A DNA stretch of 64,000 bases from Streptomyces sp. NBC_01353 (GTDB lineage: Bacteria; Actinomycetota; Actinomycetes; Streptomycetales; Streptomycetaceae): assembly GCF_036237275.1 (NCBI RefSeq), contig NZ_CP108352.1, forward strand, positions 6,758,001-6,822,000. The letters run 5' to 3'. A program made the translations under genes and the position numbers. Positions 61,177-64,000 of this stretch are shown here, one piece after another. The stretch's first letter is position 1. Each line of letters begins with the position of its first letter. Below the pieces are notes generated by a model. The model was given only the letters and a program-made list of their open reading frames with translations. It was not told the origin of the DNA and did no database searches.

Positions 61177-61230
61177 GGCGTTCTCCGTACGACGACTACG
61201 ACTACGACGAGACTCGACGGCTACGAGACT

Positions 61231-62556
61231 CTACGGCCGGAAGTGGCGCTCCAGACCCTGCCACACGTCGTCGTACCCCTTCTGCAGATGGTCGGCGTTC
61301 GCGGCCTGGCCGGTGGCGGTGACGGGCCAGCGGGTCTCGAACATGAAGGCAAGACCGTCGTCGATCCGCTGCGGCTTCAGCTCCGCCGCGCTCGCCTTGT
61401 CGAAGGTCTCCCGGTCCGGGCCGTGCGCGGACATCATGTTGTGCAGCGAGCCTCCGCCGGGCACGAAGCCCTCCGCCTTGGCGTCGTAGGCGCCCTCGAT
61501 CAGGCCCATGTACTCGCTCATCACATTGCGGTGGAAGTACGGCGGGCGGAAGGTGTCCTCGCCGACCAGCCAGCGCGGCGCGAAGACCACGAAGTCGACA
61601 CCCGCCAGGCCCGGGGTGTCGGACGGCGAGGTGAGGACCGTGAAGATCGACGGGTCCGGGTGGTCGTACGAGATCGTCCCGATGACGTTGAAACGGTGCA
61701 GGTCGTAGACGTACGGGGTGTGGTTGCCGTGCCAGGCGACGACATCGAGCGGGGAGTGGCCGTACGTCGCCGACCAGAGGTTTCCGCAGTACTTGTTGAC
61801 GACCTCGACCGGGCCCTCGACGTCCTCGTAGGCGGCGACGGGCGCGCGGAAGTCACGGGCGTTGGCCAGGCCGTTGGCGCCGATCGGGCCGAGATCGGGG
61901 AGCTGGAAGGGCGCCCCGTAGTTCTCGCAGACGTATCCGCGGGCGCTCTCGTCCAGGAGCTCGACGCGGAAGCGGACGCCGCGCGGGATCAGCGCGACCT
62001 CGCCGGGGCGGGCGGCGAGCAGACCCAGCTCGGTGCGGAGCAGGAGTCCGCCGCGCTCGGGGACGATCAGCAGCTCGCCGTCGGCGTCGCTGAAGACCCG
62101 GTCCATGGAGGCGTTCGCGTGGTACAGGTGCACGGCCATGCCGGCGCGCTGGGTGGCGTCGCCGTTGCCACCGAGGGTCCACAGGCCGGCGAGCCAGTCC
62201 GTGCCCGGCGCCGGGTCGGGCAGCGGGTTCCAGCGCAGCCGGTTGGGGTCGGGGACGGTCTCGGTGAAGGGTGCCGAACGCAACGCGCCGTTGTCGACCC
62301 GGGCGAACGGCGGGTGCGCGGCCGAGGGCCGGATGCGGTAGAGCCACGAGCGGCGGTTGTGCGCGCGGGGCTCGGTGAAGGCGCTGCCGCTGAGCTGCTC
62401 GGCGTAGAGCCCGAGGGGGGCGCGCTGCGGCGAGTTGCGGCCGTGCGGCAGCGCGCCGGGCACCGCCTCCGAGCTGTGCTCGTTGCCGAAGCCGGTGCTG
62501 TAGTCCAGCGCCTCGGCCACTTTCCTGGCCTGCTCCGTCGGCTGTTCCGTGGTCAT
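61231..62556 (-). CDS. hmgA: Homogentisate 1,2-dioxygenase
   Basis: This encodes 441 residues. The enzyme opens the aromatic ring of homogentisate in tyrosine and phenylalanine catabolism, giving maleylacetoacetate. Iron ligands are in FHRN, SEYMG and SAHGPD, and the fold opens with [17 protein letters not shown] lies eight bases upstream of ATG 62556. A 9-bp inverted-repeat operator overlaps a -10-like TAGGAT in its promoter. The later pathway genes are not in this window. Confidence 0.97.
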   Translation of the reverse strand: MTTEQPTEQARKVAEALDYSTGFGNEHSSEAVPGALPHGRNSPQRAPLGLYAEQLSGSAFTEPRAHNRRSWLYRIRPSAAHPPFARVDNGALRSAPFTETVPDPNRLRWNPLPDPAPGTDWLAGLWTLGGNGDATQRAGMAVHLYHANASMDRVFSDADGELLIVPERGGLLLRTELGLLAARPGEVALIPRGVRFRVELLDESARGYVCENYGAPFQLPDLGPIGANGLANARDFRAPVAAYEDVEGPVEVVNKYCGNLWSATYGHSPLDVVAWHGNHTPYVYDLHRFNVIGTISYDHPDPSIFTVLTSPSDTPGLAGVDFVVFAPRWLVGEDTFRPPYFHRNVMSEYMGLIEGAYDAKAEGFVPGGGSLHNMMSAHGPDRETFDKASAAELKPQRIDDGLAFMFETRWPVTATGQAANADHLQKGYDDVWQGLERHFRP

Positions 62557-62583
62557 CGCCCGCTCCTGTCCTGAGCCCGCAAA

Positions 62584-62611
62584 GGAATCCTATGCATGAC
62601 CGTAGGATTCC
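62584..62611. promoter_or_regulatory. Operator-like inverted repeat in the hmgA promoter
   Basis: GGAATCCTA (62584-62592) and TAGGATTCC (62603-62611) form a perfect 9-bp inverted repeat with a 10-base spacer. On the minus strand TAGGAT in one arm could be the hmgA -10. A repressor bound here would block transcription. The GntR/UTRA protein encoded just downstream of hmgA is the obvious candidate. Confidence 0.65.
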
Positions 62612-62698
62612 GCGACCGCTCGCGTCAACGGGTCACGGTTCGACGTGATGCGTGCAGAAGGGGTTCCAAAAGATGAACATTGCTCTACTCTCACGCGC

Positions 62699-64000
62699 AT
62701 GTCGTGGACCCGTAGGCTCCTTGTCGCGCTCTCGGTCGTTCTCGCGGCGCTCGCCGCCGCCCTCGTCACCGCTCCCGGGGCCCAGGCCCACGAGGAGCGG
62801 CCCGTCACCTTCCCCGACGGCTCCGGCAGTGTGCCGACGCTGCGCACCGGGGAACCCGATCTGCTGGTCTGCAAGACCGACCGGGCCGACTTCACCCGCC
62901 GCGTCTCCGGCTTCCCGGCCGAGGTGAAGGCCCGGAACCTGACCCTGTTCGAGCGCTGTACGCGGGCCGGCTATCGCCATCTCCAACAGGCCGTCGACGC
63001 CGTCGACCGACCCGGCATGACCATCGCCGTCCTGCCCGGCCTGTACGAGGAGGAGCCCTCACAGCCCGCTCCGACCGGCGCCTGCGCCTCGCTCAAGGCG
63101 CCGAACTCCGCGCTCGGCTACCAGATCCTGTCGTACGAGCAGCAGAAGCAGTGCCCCCACAACCAGAACCTGGTCGCGATCCTCGGCAAGAGGAACCTCC
63201 AGATCGAGGGCACCGGCGCCTCGCGTCTCGACGTCGTCTTCGACGCCAAGTACACCAAGCTCAACGCGATACGGGCCGACGAGTCCGACGGGATCTACTT
63301 CCGTAACTTCACCGCCCAGCGCACCACCTTCAACTCGCTGTACGTGCTCGCCGGCGACGGCTTCGTCATCGACGACGTGCTGACCCGGTGGAACGACGAG
63401 TACGGCTTCCTGACCTTCGCCTCCGACCACGGCCTGTACAAGAACTGCGAGTCGTACGGAAACGGGGACTCCGGCATCTACCCCGGTTCGGCCTCCGACA
63501 TCAACGACGGCCGCGGCTACGACGTCCCGCGCTACTCCATCGAGATCACCGGCTGCCGCAGCCACCACAACATGGTCGGCTACTCGGGCACGGCAGGGGA
63601 CTCGGTCTACGTCCACGACAACGAGTTCGACCACAACATGGGCGGCGCGTCGATGGACTCCGCCTTCCCCGGCCACCCCGGACTCCCGCAGAACCACGCC
63701 CGCTTCGAGCGGAACCTGATCCACGACAACAACCAGAACTACTACCGGTACGTCGCCGACGGGACCTGCGCCGAGCCGCCCGTCGAGCGCGGCTACGAAC
63801 AGGGCGTCGTCTGTCCGCAGATCTCCATGCCGCCCGGCACCGGCATCATCACGGCGGGCGGCAACTGGAACCTGTACGAGAACAACTGGGTGTACGGGCA
63901 CCAGCGCGCCGCCTTCTTCCTGAGCGCCGTCCCCGCCTTCATCCGCGGCGAGTCCGACTGGGGCAAGCAGACCGACACCTCCCACCACAATCGCTACGCC
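62699..64000 (+). CDS. Secreted right-handed beta-helix protein, 3' truncated by the window edge
   Basis: The first 434 codons run to the end of the window with no stop. A signal peptide (residues about 1-32, ending APGAQA) is followed by a domain with Cys pairs, then a parallel beta-helix region with motifs such as IYFRNFTAQRTTF, GLYKNCESYGNGDSGIY and VYVHDNEFDHNMGG, typical of PF13229 carbohydrate-active or adhesive proteins. Its substrate is unknown. ATG 62699 is chosen: TACTCT (62686-62691) ends seven bases upstream, so the mRNA may be leaderless. It is divergent from hmgA. Confidence 0.87.
   Translation, partial: MSWTRRLLVALSVVLAALAAALVTAPGAQAHEERPVTFPDGSGSVPTLRTGEPDLLVCKTDRADFTRRVSGFPAEVKARNLTLFERCTRAGYRHLQQAVDAVDRPGMTIAVLPGLYEEEPSQPAPTGACASLKAPNSALGYQILSYEQQKQCPHNQNLVAILGKRNLQIEGTGASRLDVVFDAKYTKLNAIRADESDGIYFRNFTAQRTTFNSLYVLAGDGFVIDDVLTRWNDEYGFLTFASDHGLYKNCESYGNGDSGIYPGSASDINDGRGYDVPRYSIEITGCRSHHNMVGYSGTAGDSVYVHDNEFDHNMGGASMDSAFPGHPGLPQNHARFERNLIHDNNQNYYRYVADGTCAEPPVERGYEQGVVCPQISMPPGTGIITAGGNWNLYENNWVYGHQRAAFFLSAVPAFIRGESDWGKQTDTSHHNRYA

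Overview
The window is chromosomal DNA of a Streptomyces or very close relative. Base composition is very GC-rich with GC-ending codons, starts are often GTG or TTG, and the families are typical of the genus: SepF-like SflA, a DUF5685 protein, a streptogrisin-type protease, a LAxTG-anchored LPMO, a GDSL lipase and DnaE2. From memory, the order der, sflA, dnaE2, Y-family polymerase, secreted lipase, LPMO, GDSL lipase, hmgA matches one stretch of the S. coelicolor core chromosome read with falling SCO numbers. I could not check this by alignment.

Layout. 1-3.0 kb: tail of an acyltransferase gene, der, and two conserved hypothetical genes. 3.2-9.2 kb: an Rpf-like muralytic enzyme, then a branched-chain-amino-acid-type ABC system in which LivH, LivM and LivG are one polypeptide beside a separate LivF, with lipoprotein genes on the other strand. 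9.3-20.8 kb: a glycosyltransferase, WYL regulator, stand-alone CtaD, I78-type inhibitor, PAP2 phosphatase, MFS exporter, sflA, DUF5685 protein, and a solute-binding lipoprotein with a GNAT enzyme. 20.9-24.6 kb: a cysteine-terminated leader peptide and two divergent arms of an amino-acid-type ABC system that includes an FAD/NAD(P) protein. 24.7-30.4 kb: DUF1684 protein, streptogrisin-like protease, membrane protein, hydrolase, tandem GNAT and DUF3533 protein.

30.4-37.2 kb: dnaE2 and an ImuB-like gene behind a LexA-type box, then a secreted lipase and a sortase-anchored LPMO. 37.2-40.3 kb: an accessory patch with an excisionase-like gene, GGTAGCGG iterons, a small element-type ORF and a signal-peptidase homologue lacking both catalytic residues. 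40.3-47.7 kb: an orphan CitB-type response regulator divergent from tctCBA, then GNAT, DUF402 and GntR genes. 47.8-55.3 kb: an AAA ATPase, a three-gene glycosyltransferase/deacetylase operon, a GDSL lipase, a Ser/Thr kinase and a small conserved ORF. 55.4-64.0 kb: CoA transferase, a DrrAB-type exporter with a divergent TetR gene and palindromic operators, an orphan type ISP specificity-domain protein, hmgA with a GntR/UTRA regulator, and the first 434 codons of a secreted beta-helix protein.

Most genes are housekeeping or nutrient-uptake functions arranged as short operons with ATGA, GTGA or TTGA overlaps. I saw no rRNA, tRNA, CRISPR array or complete transposable element. The most unusual items are the leader peptide, the LivHMG fusion with a Walker-A arginine LivF, the 16-cysteine tail of the DUF5685 protein, the inactive-looking signal peptidase, the free-standing type ISP domain, and the SOS-type mutasome operon.
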